The notes under the pieces were generated by a model that saw only the letters and a list, made by a program, of their open reading frames with translations, made no database searches and had not been told where the DNA came from. DNA of 64,000 nucleotides from Melanopsichium pennsylvanicum. Its lineage: Eukaryota; Basidiomycota; Ustilaginomycetes; Ustilaginales. A program made the position numbers and the translations under genes. The DNA lies in assembly GCA_900208305.1 (NCBI GenBank), contig OAPG01000001.1, positions 1,364,001 through 1,428,000 of the forward strand, written 5' to 3'. Positions 11,370 to 22,400 of the stretch are shown one piece after another. Numbering within the stretch: the first letter of the stretch is position 1; every line of letters begins with the position of its first letter.

Positions 11370-13307
11370 ATGGCTCCACGACTCCCTTCAAGAACCTTAT
11401 TTTTGAGGTTCACCGTTCGCGATTCCGACCCCGGCCCCGTCTTTTCCATCGCCAATGTCGTCCATGACCAAAATTGGATGAGCATCCTCCTCTGCATCGT
11501 CTGGATCATCTCTGGCCTCTTCCTCTTATTTTTTGGCTGGGCTTCCTTCTTCTGGGGCTGCAACCTGGGAAACAGCGCTCAAAGGATCGAAGACAAGGTT
11601 AACGGCCGCAGCCGCCTTGGGCCTCTCTTCGCCGGTGCACCCATCGCGGGTGGTGTTGGCGGTATCGCGGTCGGCTTCCTCTTCTTTTCTTTTCTGGCCA
11701 TTGTCACAGCTTCTGCCATCTGCGTTGCCGAGGCTAAATCGATCTCGTCCACCTCTTTCTTCATCATCTGGCTCCTCCCCGGTCTCTTGGGCGCCTTCCT
11801 TGCCGGTCACTGGGCTCTCTTCGCTCGAGCATTTACTGGTCTTCTCTCTGGTGCTTGCTTCACTGTGATCGTCACAGCAATGTTCGGCATCCACACCTTG
11901 ATCATCCGAGCCATCTTGATCTCGATTTGCACTAGTCTCGTCACCGCTCCTCTCCTTATCCCAAAGCACAACGCAATCCACTTCCACCTGCTCAACATCT
12001 GCACCTCGGCCATTGGCATGGTTACTTTCCTCGATGGTGTGGCACTCTTCGCTCCTCCTCGCGCCAGCTCCAATACTTGGATCGATCTTTGGGCTCTCCT
12101 TTTCGCCGGCGACAATTCTCCTTCCGAATTGAGCGCTACCAAGAAGTGGGGAACGTCGGCATTCAAAGGCTTCATCGCTGCCGCTGTTCTCGGTTCGCTT
12201 GTTGGGTTCCTCTTCGAATTCATCTTCCACAAGCATGCAGCAGAGGACCCGGATATGGAATGGAACAGTTACCTCGGATCCTTCACTCAGCGCCTGGAGA
12301 ACCACGAGACCGCAGACCCTCACGAAAGAGCCGGTGCGTTTGAGCCTGCTCTCAGCGCCTGGCAGATGTTCTCCCGTGCTTTCGCAGAGTCAATAAGTTC
12401 CGCCGCTTATGGTAATATTACGTCTCTCTTCCACGATCCAGAGAAGAGTCCTCTCACCGACCTTCCCCACGCCCAATCTCGACGAAAAGCATGTCCTACC
12501 CGTAACGTCAAAACTCATGGACCTGCCAGATTCCGAGCCTTGAGCAAGGGTGATAAGGATCTTGAGCTTGCCGGCTCGGACTCTGACACAGACTATGACA
12601 GCGACACCAGCCTACAAAAGCTCAATCCACGCAGTAGCAAGGCAGTGTCAGCCAAGAGCTTGCTGTGCAAAGCGGTTGCGCACGAGCTAGCGGATGTATT
12701 GAAGCCACTCAGCGCAAGGGAAGACTCGAGGTTCGACAACTTCGGTGCAGCTCGCATACCGAGACCACCGAGCTACCGCACGAACAGCAGCAACAGTGGC
12801 AACGGCTCCACTGGTAATGGCGTGAGTAGAACCATGGCTGTCCCTCCAAATAAGGCATCGCGCTGGAAAATCTCAGGTGGTCCCGCTGAGAAGGCGATGG
12901 GAGTCTACAGAGATGGTGACGCTTCCACCTCGCTTACGCGCCTAAGTGTCTCGCGCCACACTACCATGTCTCCACCTCCGCCATTTTCAGATAGCCAGCC
13001 ATCTTCTCCCCTAAATCCCTCTTTCCCTGCGACGCCTTCCCTCGTGAATGCGATCACACGCATTCAAGCCGCCCAAGCCCAGGCACGAGCCTGGTACGAG
13101 ACTCGAGAGAAGCAGGACTCCTCATCCCCCAACTCAGCTTCGTCGCAAGTGAAGGCCGAAGAGGTTCCGGCAAAAAGCTCAATCCAGTCAACTGCAAAGG
13201 AAGCGTCTGCGAGTCGCGCAGTCTCGCCCTCGGCACAGCCTAACGGTGCTGCCTTCCCGAGATGGTGGGAAAAGGAGGTCAAAGGAGGGACCAAACCCTT
13301 AGCATGA
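11370..13307 (+). CDS. Multi-pass membrane protein, TMEM198/DUF4203-like
   Basis: The 645-residue single-exon protein has about seven hydrophobic segments in its first 300 residues. They include WMSILLCIVWIISGLFLLFF, GVGGIAVGFLFFSFLAIV and AVLGSLVGFLFEFIF. Gly-rich helices and the FLLFFGW motif after the first segment resemble the TM7S3/TM198-like (DUF4203) family. The C-terminal 300 residues are hydrophilic, Ser-rich and probably cytosolic, with an acidic patch (AGSDSDTDYDSDTS). Fungal members have no settled function. Start is ATG 11370, the first in the frame. Confidence 0.65.
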   Translation: MAPRLPSRTLFLRFTVRDSDPGPVFSIANVVHDQNWMSILLCIVWIISGLFLLFFGWASFFWGCNLGNSAQRIEDKVNGRSRLGPLFAGAPIAGGVGGIAVGFLFFSFLAIVTASAICVAEAKSISSTSFFIIWLLPGLLGAFLAGHWALFARAFTGLLSGACFTVIVTAMFGIHTLIIRAILISICTSLVTAPLLIPKHNAIHFHLLNICTSAIGMVTFLDGVALFAPPRASSNTWIDLWALLFAGDNSPSELSATKKWGTSAFKGFIAAAVLGSLVGFLFEFIFHKHAAEDPDMEWNSYLGSFTQRLENHETADPHERAGAFEPALSAWQMFSRAFAESISSAAYGNITSLFHDPEKSPLTDLPHAQSRRKACPTRNVKTHGPARFRALSKGDKDLELAGSDSDTDYDSDTSLQKLNPRSSKAVSAKSLLCKAVAHELADVLKPLSAREDSRFDNFGAARIPRPPSYRTNSSNSGNGSTGNGVSRTMAVPPNKASRWKISGGPAEKAMGVYRDGDASTSLTRLSVSRHTTMSPPPPFSDSQPSSPLNPSFPATPSLVNAITRIQAAQAQARAWYETREKQDSSSPNSASSQVKAEEVPAKSSIQSTAKEASASRAVSPSAQPNGAAFPRWWEKEVKGGTKPLA

Positions 13308-13899
13308 GGCACTTTAATGGCTCAGTCCAGATGTTCGTGTTCGAATCGTAACTGGCCTTCTGGCATTTGTAGGCCGGTATGCTGTAATATCTTGTGCTTG
13401 AATATATGATGCGACCGTCTTTAGCCCTAAGCCATCGTCGAAGTCCTTCATCTCAGATCTCCCTCTCAGTGTATGGAACTTTCATGAAGCAACGCCTTCT
13501 GTATTGTACAACAATGCTCTTATCCCCTTTGTTCCACACGTCGTCGTGCATTAATGGACAGTGTTGCCTTTGAACTTTTCCATCCTGTGCTTCTTGATTA
13601 CCCAGCCCGCACAGGATCCGTGTGGAAACTTCGATAGAATATGGGCACCAATCATATCAGTCAGCTCAGACGGACATAAGCGAAAACGAAAAATGTTATT
13701 GGACGCGGGTACAAAACTGATCAACTCTTGCAGCCTACCGAAGGAGTAAGAGCTCCGAGGATAGAAGCGATGAGAAGAGAAGAGGAGTAGTGCACCGTTT
13801 TTGAGAGAATTGAAGGAATAAGATCGGAGTAGGCGAGACATCACCGAACAGACTTTCGCCAAGAACGACGCAACGATGAGCAAAGCGGATTGTGATCGC
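13308..13899. other. Intergenic between convergent genes
   Basis: This is the 3' region shared by the membrane-protein gene (plus) and the repeat-protein gene (minus). I see no gene. The open frame on the minus strand at 13551-14918 is a shadow of the tandem repeat. Confidence 0.5.
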
Positions 13900-15069
13900 T
13901 TAGTAACCGTGGTGGCCCCAGTCGCTCTTCTTGTGATCGTGGCCCTTGTGACCGACCCAGCCGCCCTTCTTGTGATCATCGTCCTTTTTGCCACCGTAGC
14001 CGCCCTTCTTCTCATCACCATAGCCCTTCTTTTCGTCCTCCTTCTTACCGCCAAAGCCACCCTTCTTCTTGTAGTCATCGTCCTTCTTCTTGTAGTCATC
14101 GTCCTTCTTCTTGTAGTCATCGTCCTTCTTCTTGTCGTCGTCCTTCTTTCCACCATATCCACCCTTCTTGTCGTCATCCTTCTTATCGTCGTCCTTCTTT
14201 CCACCATATCCACCCTTCTTGTCGTCATCCTTCTTGTCGTCGTCCTTCTTTCCACCATATCCACCCTTCTTGTCGTCATCCTTCTTGTCGTCGTCCTTCT
14301 TTCCACCATATCCACCCTTCTTGTCGTCATCCTTCTTGTCGTCGTCCTTCTTTCCACCATATCCACCCTTCTTGTCGTCATCCTTCTTGTCGTCGTCCTT
14401 CTTTCCACCATATCCACCCTTCTTGTCGTCATCCTTCTTATCGTCGTCCTTCTTTCCACCATATCCACCCTTCTTGTCGTCGTCCTTCTTGTCGTCGTCC
14501 TTCTTTCCACCATATCCACCCTTCTTGTCGTCATCCTTCTTGTCGTCGTCCTTCTTTCCACCATATCCACCCTTCTTGTCGTCGTCCTTCTTGTCGTCGT
14601 CCTTCTTTCCACCATATCCACCCTTCTTGTCGTCGTCCTTCTTGTCGTCGTCCTTCTTGTCGTCGTCCTTCTTTCCACCATATCCACCCTTCTTGTCGTC
14701 ATCCTTCTTCTTATCGTCCTTCTTATCGTCATCCTTCTTGTCGTCATCCTTCTTGTCGTCATCCTTCTTATCGTCGTCCTTCTTTCCACCATATCCACCC
14801 TTCTTGTCGTCATCCTTCTTCTTATCGTCCTTCTTATCGTCATCCTTCTTCTCGCCGAAGCCGCCCTCCTTCTCATCATCCTTCTTTCCGTACCCGAAGT
14901 CGTCCTTCTTATCCTCATAATAGCCGCGACTGAAGAGAGAGATGCCGCTGAGACGATCGGAAGAGGGAGGCACTATGGAGTTTGGGGCGCCATTCACCAT
15001 GGTGGGAGCAGCTTGGGCACTAAGGCCAGCAGCGAGAACAACGAAGGGGACCAACGATTGGAGCTTCAT
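13900..15069 (-). CDS. Secreted Lys/Asp/Gly-Tyr tandem-repeat protein
   Basis: The 389-residue protein starts at ATG 15069 with a clear signal peptide (MKLQSLVPFVVLAAGLSAQA, cleavage near AQA-AP). A short unique segment follows, then a long array built on a 17-residue unit (GGYGGKKDDDKKDDDKK). Twelve exact GGYGG blocks are encoded in the array, with spacer variants such as DDYKKK. The end is His/Gly/Trp-rich (HHGY). There is no cysteine. The mature protein is a highly charged, nearly balanced polyampholyte and must be disordered. No enzyme domain is present. Secretion and repeats suggest a wall, surface or apoplastic role, but nothing shows this directly. It has few KR sites, so Kex2 processing into repeat peptides is not evident. 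I do not recognise a named homologue. Confidence 0.8.
   Translation of the reverse strand: MKLQSLVPFVVLAAGLSAQAAPTMVNGAPNSIVPPSSDRLSGISLFSRGYYEDKKDDFGYGKKDDEKEGGFGEKKDDDKKDDKKKDDDKKGGYGGKKDDDKKDDDKKDDDKKDDDKKDDKKKDDDKKGGYGGKKDDDKKDDDKKDDDKKGGYGGKKDDDKKDDDKKGGYGGKKDDDKKDDDKKGGYGGKKDDDKKDDDKKGGYGGKKDDDKKDDDKKGGYGGKKDDDKKDDDKKGGYGGKKDDDKKDDDKKGGYGGKKDDDKKDDDKKGGYGGKKDDDKKDDDKKGGYGGKKDDDKKDDDKKGGYGGKKDDDKKKDDDYKKKDDDYKKKDDDYKKKGGFGGKKEDEKKGYGDEKKGGYGGKKDDDHKKGGWVGHKGHDHKKSDWGHHGY
14132..14860. repeat. 51-bp coding minisatellite
   Basis: The core repeat inside the secreted protein gene has a 51-bp period, each unit encoding 17 residues. I counted twelve copies of the block CCACCATATCCACCC on the plus strand between about 14149 and 14800. 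Most are 51 bp apart; longer spacers lie at the right-hand (protein N-terminal) end. Units are nearly identical, varying mainly at the third base of Asp codons (GTC versus ATC on this strand), which points to recent turnover. Confidence 0.9.
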
Positions 15070-16729
15070 ATTGACTGAGTTGTTTAGGAGATGTTTTGTA
15101 TAAATTGAAGTCTGTATGCCCCGAATATCAGTGTGGAAACCGTGTAGAATGCTGGTGTAACAGTTGTACTCTGAAGATCAGTGTATGTTGAGGTGAGGTG
15201 AGGTGAGGGAAGGAGAAGCTCTTGACGGTCAATCTGGGTCGCCTTTTATGTCTTTAGGGCTCATGATGTGGAAAATCTCCTCGCTGCTAGCCACCTGCTG
15301 GCTTCCTCGACGCAGCCTGATCTGGCCCAAGCTCAAGCTACCGCCCTAGTACCGGTCCTGAAACGGAACGTAGGGCGACTTCCTTCGAATTTGTCGACGT
15401 CTGCCCAGCACCCTGAGCAAGTGACCGGCGTTGAGTCGACCAAAGGCGGCGCCAGCAAGCAAATTTGGGCGATGAGACTCCTCTCTTGAGCAGAATCCGC
15501 AGCTGAAAAGGTTCCGGGCGTGACTACGCCTCATGGTCAGATGATGCTACTGCGTGCTTTGACTGGTCCCTTCTAGACGCCACTCTACCGGAAACCCCGG
15601 CGAGCAACAGACAGCGACGATGAGACGGAAGTGACATTGCGGGATGATCGATCTCTTGTAGCCGACAACAAGGCTGCATGGCTGCAACAAGAATCTCCGC
15701 CTGCTCCCACGCGGTGGGAGAATCTACCTTCATGGCGCAGGTCTTCGGCCCTGCCGACGTTGGAGTCATTCCCACGACCTTTACAAGTTGCGGCCTCGGA
15801 AGAACCTTTTGAGAATGAATGCGTGTCAGCAAAGGTCACGAAGCTTTCATCTACGTTTATTCATCACATCCGGCAGGGCCCGTCGCAGAATGGAAGCAAA
15901 CGAAGCAGAAGCCTGCATGGAGACGCTCAGCACTCATACAGGGCCGGAATTCCCGAGGGCAGCCTCCCTGACCTTTGATCCTACACGTTTAGCTTGGCAA
16001 AGGCAGCGTAATGGCGTGAGTGAGAATGATTGATGACACAAAGACCTTACCCTCCCTTCCCTTTCTTTCTCTTTTGTTTCGTCGGCTGATGGTGTTTTCG
16101 TTGATGATGACTTCACGAAGCTACGAACTCTTGTAATTGGATTCCCACGAGTCAGCAACGCTTCCGGAGCCTTCCGCTCTGCAAGTAGTACGGGACCGAA
16201 CAATCTGGAGGGCGTCCTCGCGAGTAGTGTGAGGCCTATCCTGGTCGAGCTTCTAATTTCCTGTCAAGCTGCCACGACTTTAGCCAGCCACTCTACTCCA
16301 GGCACCCGAACAGCGAACGCCGCACGTTGCGACCGCACAATACATATTCGGTAAGTGGGTCCTCCAGACTGTCGCATCTTTCAACGATACGAAAGACGCT
16401 CAAAGTACGCATGAAACGCTTTGACGATGAACATGTGACCTTGGATTATCGAAACAGCACTGAAAAGAGTCGAAAATGCTCAGAGATACAGTGTGCACGG
16501 GGTGATATGCCGGAGAAAGGGATGAGGAGACAGTTTGTGCTGGTGCGAGCCGAGCTTGGTCATGCCACACGCCCTGAATCGGAACAAGTCAATGAGGGAT
16601 GGGTGACTCTCGAGATTGCCGACTGTGATTGCACGGTCATAGCGCTGCCGGATGACATTCGCCAGCTCAAAGGTTCGAGTTAGCGCGTTGATCAGCTCTT
16701 CCGTTCGTAGAATTCGAAGTCTAATGCCG
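15070..16729. other. Gene-free stretch
   Basis: These 1.66 kb lie between the secreted repeat gene and the Zn2Cys6 gene, both on the minus strand. The part near 15070-15260 should be the repeat-protein promoter; it contains a short GAGGT direct repeat near 15190-15210. Small open frames at 15631-15978 and 16327-16683 have no recognisable domain and no coding-like composition. Confidence 0.4.
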
Positions 16730-19405
16730 TCAGCGTAAGGAAAGGACGAGAGGTGGTCGGCCAGGAGCCAGCCAGTTTCTTGTCGAGAAGAGCGTGTCCA
16801 AGCTCGGCTCTCGATGGAAGAAAGGACCGAAGCTCAGTATACTATCAAGAATGCCTTGCAGACCACGAAGATCTGCATCAAGCGCATCGAGCGTGACGGG
16901 CGAGGCGGCACCGTGCTGGCTCATCTCTTGCAGCGCGTCTGGGACGAGCGCGCAAAACGAGATGTGCAGGGCAGATGCAAGGTGAGTCGGTACCGGATGT
17001 CGGCTGCTATGGATCTGCAGAGCGGGTACGATCATGTCATCTTGTGGCAAGGGAATGTCAATGTGTAATGGAGGGTGCGTCCCTGACGAGAACGCACCCG
17101 ACGATTCGCTGTGGCCTGCATCGCTTCCCCGCTGGCTCGAATGGCCAGACCCGTTGGGCGACGAATGCTCGCTATGGTAGTTTATCTGCGGTGGCGAGCC
17201 TCCATAACGAAGTGCTCGCTCGACTTGCTTGTCCACCTCGCGGTGCCAATTGCCAATACGAAGCGCGCTTCGTCGACGAACCTGGTGACGCAGATCGCGC
17301 GTTCGATCTAATTGAACACGGAGCAGAATTGCAGCCCGCGGCCAAGAAGGGTCTCTGGAGCCTGGCAACCACGGTGTGCCTTCGAGAAAGCTACACAGTT
17401 CCAAAAAGAGCAGCGATCCCATGCACACCTGGTTGATCACGTGCGTCGCCATCGACTGGGCCGATGCGGGCATCTGAATGTAGAGCTGGGGATCAAGGTC
17501 CAACAAGGGCTGGAAATTTTGCTCCACGAAGAGGATCATGCTCCAAGTCCTCTGGAATTGTTCTGCCAGCCCGGCGGCTGTGATGCTCGGGTTGTCAAGG
17601 CAGGCACGGAAATTGCCATTACGCTGCCAGGTCATAATTTGCGTGGATGCCCCTGTTTGCAATAGGTTGAGGAACTCCTTGACTTGGACAGGATCCCCTG
17701 GTGCCGAGGCGAGCCTTGACATAATGTAGGGAATCTTCTTCGACACTTGCATCGCTCGATGTGCGATGCGTGACCAAGATCGAAAGACCTCTGATCCTGC
17801 GCCAGAACTCGCGGACAGGGCGCTGCTCATGCCCTGGCCCGCAGAGACATTCGAAGAGGCACAATGCGCTTCAGCCTCAATCGGGTCTGATCGATGCGAC
17901 CATTCTCGATTCGACGATCCAAACTCGCCGTTGACAGCGGCCGCTTGCATCATGAGGCCTGGCTCGAGCCTGAGCATCGTTGGATCGCCGAAGGACACGT
18001 GATGAGTATTGGAATCGGGAGAGATGTCGTGCATCGAGCTAAAGCTGTTTTGGGCGAAAGGCGCGACTGAATCTGGGATGGAGCCGAAGTGGGTTGAAGC
18101 GGTAGATATACTAGCCTGGTTGACGCTAACGTGTCCGGGCGCCGAGATTGACGCCGCAGGCATGGCAGCCGTCAGTTGCAAGGCATCGATGTCGACCTTG
18201 TCGAGCGTACTGCTGCGGACAATGGGAGGCATGCCAAACCCACTTGTTGTAGCAGCGTCGCAAACGGCCGAGTACCACAACAAACTCTCCGCTACGTCTT
18301 TCAAGGCATGGGCCCGCTCTATGCGCGTACGATAAATTCGATCCGACCGCATGTTGATGCCATCACCTATCTTCTCGCCATCTTCATTGTGGTAGCCAAT
18401 AGCAAACAAATCTTCATCTTGCTGGCGCAGCAACTCAGTCGCAAGGTCGTCCATCATGCGGAGGCCGGTCTGTAGAGTGAAGATGGCGTCTGAGACGACG
18501 TCTATGTTTGTCTTGGCGGTGCGCAGCGGAGGACAGGTGTTGCTAAACAGGTGGAGAGCATACGCCATTCGAAAGGTTGTGACGGAGGAATTGGCCATCA
18601 AGAAATCGCGCGCCCGCATCCATGCAGCTTCGGCAACGTCGGTGTCCTTGCGCCGACGAAGCTTGTCGCGCTCATCGTCGCGCCATTCACCGGGACTTTG
18701 CGATCCGTATTGACTCGCATATGCGACAATGGCGTACTGCAGCGCCTGCATGGAAATCTCGTCTGCTTTCTTCGAGAGACGCTTGAAGCGGCCGGCCGGT
18801 CGATATGCCTCGTCGCAGACAAAGGTGCTGTAAAAGAAGCTGGGAGACACGTGAGCCACATTGCTGACCACCATCATGCTGTCCCACGCGCGCGCAGCAC
18901 TGCTACACAGCAAGCCGCGCTGGGAATGGACACCTGCGACTAGACCGACACCGATTGGCGTCGCACTGGGCCCCAGGAAATGCTGCCAGATCCATTCCCA
19001 CGCTGCTACATAGGTGAAGAGCTGTCTCGTAGAAATAAAGAGGCCATCGATGGTGTCGCTAAGACTCTTGGATGATGTGGAAAGGCCGGCGGGAAGGTAC
19101 TGATGCGAAGAGAGCTGATCTTGGAGAGCAGTGTAGCTTGCCGAGGTTTGAGAGATGTGTCGAAGCTCCTGTCGGCTCGAGCTGACTGTCTGCTGCAATG
19201 CACTCCAATGCGTGGTGCATTGCAGATTCTTGCGAACACAAAGCTTGCAGGGGCCAGCGTGCTGTATTGGCAGGCCGTCGAAGCCGGCTTCGGCGAGATC
19301 ACATCTCCTCTTGGATCGTCGACACTGATCGCAGGCGCGATTCTGAAGACGAGAGCCTGATCTTGCGGCCTTGACCTTGTCTTCAACAGGGCGTATCAAG
19401 TCCAT
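16730..19405 (-). CDS. Zn(II)2Cys6 fungal transcription factor
   Basis: The 891-residue single-exon protein starts at ATG 19405. An N-terminal binuclear zinc cluster spans residues 25-63, with Cys at 25, 28, 35, 53, 56 and 63 (ACDQCRRSKRRCD ... PCKLCVRKNLQC). The 17-residue stretch between the third and fourth Cys is longer than in most members. The middle region (about 130-350) is helical, as in the fungal-specific regulatory domain. The centre and C-terminus contain Ser/His-rich disordered parts. Such proteins act in the nucleus as pathway-specific regulators; the target cannot be told from the sequence, and no metabolic cluster surrounds it. Confidence 0.85.
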   Translation of the reverse strand: MDLIRPVEDKVKAARSGSRLQNRACDQCRRSKRRCDLAEAGFDGLPIQHAGPCKLCVRKNLQCTTHWSALQQTVSSSRQELRHISQTSASYTALQDQLSSHQYLPAGLSTSSKSLSDTIDGLFISTRQLFTYVAAWEWIWQHFLGPSATPIGVGLVAGVHSQRGLLCSSAARAWDSMMVVSNVAHVSPSFFYSTFVCDEAYRPAGRFKRLSKKADEISMQALQYAIVAYASQYGSQSPGEWRDDERDKLRRRKDTDVAEAAWMRARDFLMANSSVTTFRMAYALHLFSNTCPPLRTAKTNIDVVSDAIFTLQTGLRMMDDLATELLRQQDEDLFAIGYHNEDGEKIGDGINMRSDRIYRTRIERAHALKDVAESLLWYSAVCDAATTSGFGMPPIVRSSTLDKVDIDALQLTAAMPAASISAPGHVSVNQASISTASTHFGSIPDSVAPFAQNSFSSMHDISPDSNTHHVSFGDPTMLRLEPGLMMQAAAVNGEFGSSNREWSHRSDPIEAEAHCASSNVSAGQGMSSALSASSGAGSEVFRSWSRIAHRAMQVSKKIPYIMSRLASAPGDPVQVKEFLNLLQTGASTQIMTWQRNGNFRACLDNPSITAAGLAEQFQRTWSMILFVEQNFQPLLDLDPQLYIQMPASAQSMATHVINQVCMGSLLFLELCSFLEGTPWLPGSRDPSWPRAAILLRVQLDRTRDLRHQVRRRSALRIGNWHREVDKQVERALRYGGSPPQINYHSEHSSPNGSGHSSQRGSDAGHSESSGAFSSGTHPPLHIDIPLPQDDMIVPALQIHSSRHPVPTHLASALHISFCALVPDALQEMSQHGAASPVTLDALDADLRGLQGILDSILSFGPFFHREPSLDTLFSTRNWLAPGRPPLVLSLR

Positions 19406-22400
19406 CTCGTCGAGCTGAGCTGTTACGAAACGGCGACTCGTCCAACGAGATGGAGGCTGACTTCAATGCAGGCGTAATGCTCCTACGCTCAGACTTCAAA
19501 CGAGCAAGTCGCTGAGCCCGAATGCGAGAGGATCTCGAGTAATACCTGGACGACGAACTTGACACGACTTGTTGATCCGAACAAGGGTCGTTGATCGCGG
19601 GCCGCTACGATGTTGGAATGGGGGCGGGCTTTAAGACTTAGATCGTCGACGACGGGATTGAGTTGTACGATGACGACGGAGGTTTCGGATTCGGAGAAAT
19701 CGAGACGTTTGCGTGCGTGTACGGTAACAAAGGCTGGATGCGAGGGGCTGAAAGCAGCAAGCAGAGTCGTCGGATCGTTCCGAGCAAGGCAGCCATCTGT
19801 ATGCTGCACAGAAGGCTGAGTCGTGCAATGTGGCACGACCTAGGTGTTGCGACTGCTGAAGGCTCGAGACTGACCGACCGGACGCGAAAGACAAGGAGAT
19901 GAAGACTGGATCTGTTGGAAGAAGTGAGAAGTAACAGAGAGACGTATTGAGGATCCGCCGAGACAGTATGGAGGTACGGCAGCCTAGAAGTGCACAAAGA
20001 GAAGTAGTCCAGAAGAAGCTCGAGTGTGCGGACACTAGTGAGCTGTGATTGTTGCGGGAGCTAGGATCGGCCACTGAAGCGTCAGGATGCACAGCAGTAA
20101 CGAGAGTTGGAGAGCGAAAATCAGGGTCCTGGGCTGATTGCTTGTGACGGCTGCTCGTCTGTGTGGCGCACCTCTGAAGCTGCCCTTGCGGAAATGTCGC
20201 CTCTCCTGAAATATCCTAAGCTGGGAGTGTGGTTGTTCTCACTGGCAAGCGTCGATAAGGCGTGGTCGAACTCCTTCACTTTCCGTGCTGTACTGTGTCG
20301 CGCCGCGGCATCGCAAGGGTCGCATGGCAAGCCTCTTTGGAAGGCCTCGAACTGGATAAAGTAGTCCGTATGCGCCTTTTGGTAAGGGCTGCAGCGGAAA
20401 TGAGATGAGAGCGTTGTGACGAAACCACAGCGACGCCAAGGGCCACTAGTGCGACTCTAAAATGGCGAGTCGTACCAATCTGTCTAGGTCGCGCTGCACA
20501 CTAATTTGGACAGTCCGGCTCGCGGTGGCTAATTGAATCGAAATTCGGCTTGTTTCCGGCTTTGTTGCTAATCGTCATTTCGCTTGTGCTTGTCGGCTCA
20601 TGCGACCTGCATATTTTGCGATACGGACATGAAAGCAAGGTCTCACACACATTTCAGGATCCGCAAGCGATCAGCTAAAACGAGCGCAAAACGGGCAGAT
20701 GTCGGCTCGCCAAGTGTCAGCAATATCTTACAGCTCTCCAATAAATTGCCTTACAAGAAAAAGTGTGCCTCCCGAAACTTGGCCGAATACAGGGATGTCA
20801 GCCGGCAATTCAACATGCACTACACTACACTACTACAGCTCCAGTTACAAAAAGTGGTCACCGGCAACCCTTCCTTTTTCTTCCTCTTTTGCCTCTCTCG
20901 CCTTCTGGATGTTCATCTCGTTAGAATTTTGGATGGGCTTGTACACGTGATCGATCTGCTTTTTTATGACGGCCAAACTCGGAATGCTCCTGATGCCTCT
21001 GGGTTTGGGTCGGTGTGTCGGCACGTGCTGATCGGGCCGACACAGCCCGCTATGAGCATTGCAGTCGTGAGCTACTCGGCTGCTGGAAAGCGTGGGAAAA
21101 AAAAGCACTCAGCAGCAGCTTGTTGTGGTCGTCAATAATGGTGGCTGAATGGCTAGTGTGTAACCGTTCCGCCGGATGATGCCGATCCACGAAATATTGC
21201 TGGTCATCCTCTCCGTCAGTCGAATGAAGCAACAAGTCGAGCATTGTGAATCCGCACTTTAACAATGCAGATACAGTTGTAGCGATTACTGTTGCTAACT
21301 ATTGTATTGCTCGTAGTGTGCTTTGTACATGAGTATCGGTTGTGCTTAATCTAACGACTGTGCAACTGGAAGTCTTAGCTCCGAGCTATCGAATCTCATT
21401 GGTCAGTCTAAGAACTATGCATCAGTCAGGCCAGTGGCGATTGGCTCTGTTAGGTCTTCGTCGCGTACAGTTGGATCTTCATCGCGTCGCTTCAACTGGT
21501 ACTTCCTGTGCAGAACAGTAACTAATAAATTCAAAGTAATTTAATTCGATTCACTCAACAAAAATTTTACTGTATGGAGGTCTGCACAGAAGGGCCACGA
21601 AAGACTCAGTGGCAAGTCAAAGAGACGTGCTCCGATTGGCTAGGATCCTTGTTTCCATTCGCCTCTCCTTCCGCACCGAAGAAGCATCTTTGTCGCTCAA
21701 GCTTGCTTCGGTAGCATGTGCTCATGATCTGGTAACTTTCCGCGGTACAAGATGCCGGATGCCAGGGCATGGAACCGATTGTTCGAAGGAATTCATCGCT
21801 CAGGCGTACCGAGCTGCTAGTATGCACAACCGAGATGGATAATTCCGCGTTGCTACTGTATCAAATTGAAACGTCGGGTCTCGCTGTTTCCCGAATTTTG
21901 TTCGTAACGAAGCCCAAGCTCAGATACAGTATAGACCAAGCTAGTGAAGCAGTCTACCAGAACAAAAACAAAACGACGAGAACCGGCACAGACTGTGGGT
22001 TTTGGTTGGAGCCCAAGAAAGACAGAGCGGGTCAAAGAGAGAGAAAGTTTTGAACTAGTCAAGTGTCTTGGCTTAAATAAATTGTGAATTCGGACCCAGC
22101 GACAAGCATAGGTTGTTTGGGTCTCAGCTAAGTGCAGCCAAAGTTTGGACTCACCTCACAGTGTGGCTCCCTCCTTAGCCCCTTGTTCGAATGCCCAGCG
22201 CTCGACTGCTCAAAAACGTTCATTTGCGGCTACCAAAAACAGACTATACTGGGAAGACCAAGCCATAGTCTGCTTTGATAGCCGCAAACGTTAAAATCAC
22301 AGTCCCTGCCAACCCCGTACACATCTCGCAGCTAGTCCTTTACCAAATAGCTCACGCTCGGGTCCCAAATTGTTACAAAGCATTCCAGGGTCCAAAACCC

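Noticed and set aside
13876..15078. Long open frames on the plus strand (400 and 262 residues) and a 455-residue Arg/Thr-rich frame on the minus strand across the repeat gene.
   Set aside because: They are shadows of the 51-bp repeat, which has no stop in several frames. Only the minus frame at 13900-15069 has a signal peptide and a sensible start and end.
16327..16683. 118-residue open frame upstream of the Zn2Cys6 gene's 3' end.
   Set aside because: No motif, no neighbour relation and a composition like random sequence.
20584..21138. 184-residue plus frame and the overlapping minus frame at 20845-21108 as small genes.
   Set aside because: The two conflict, neither has a domain or signal, and no splice extension gave a recognisable protein.
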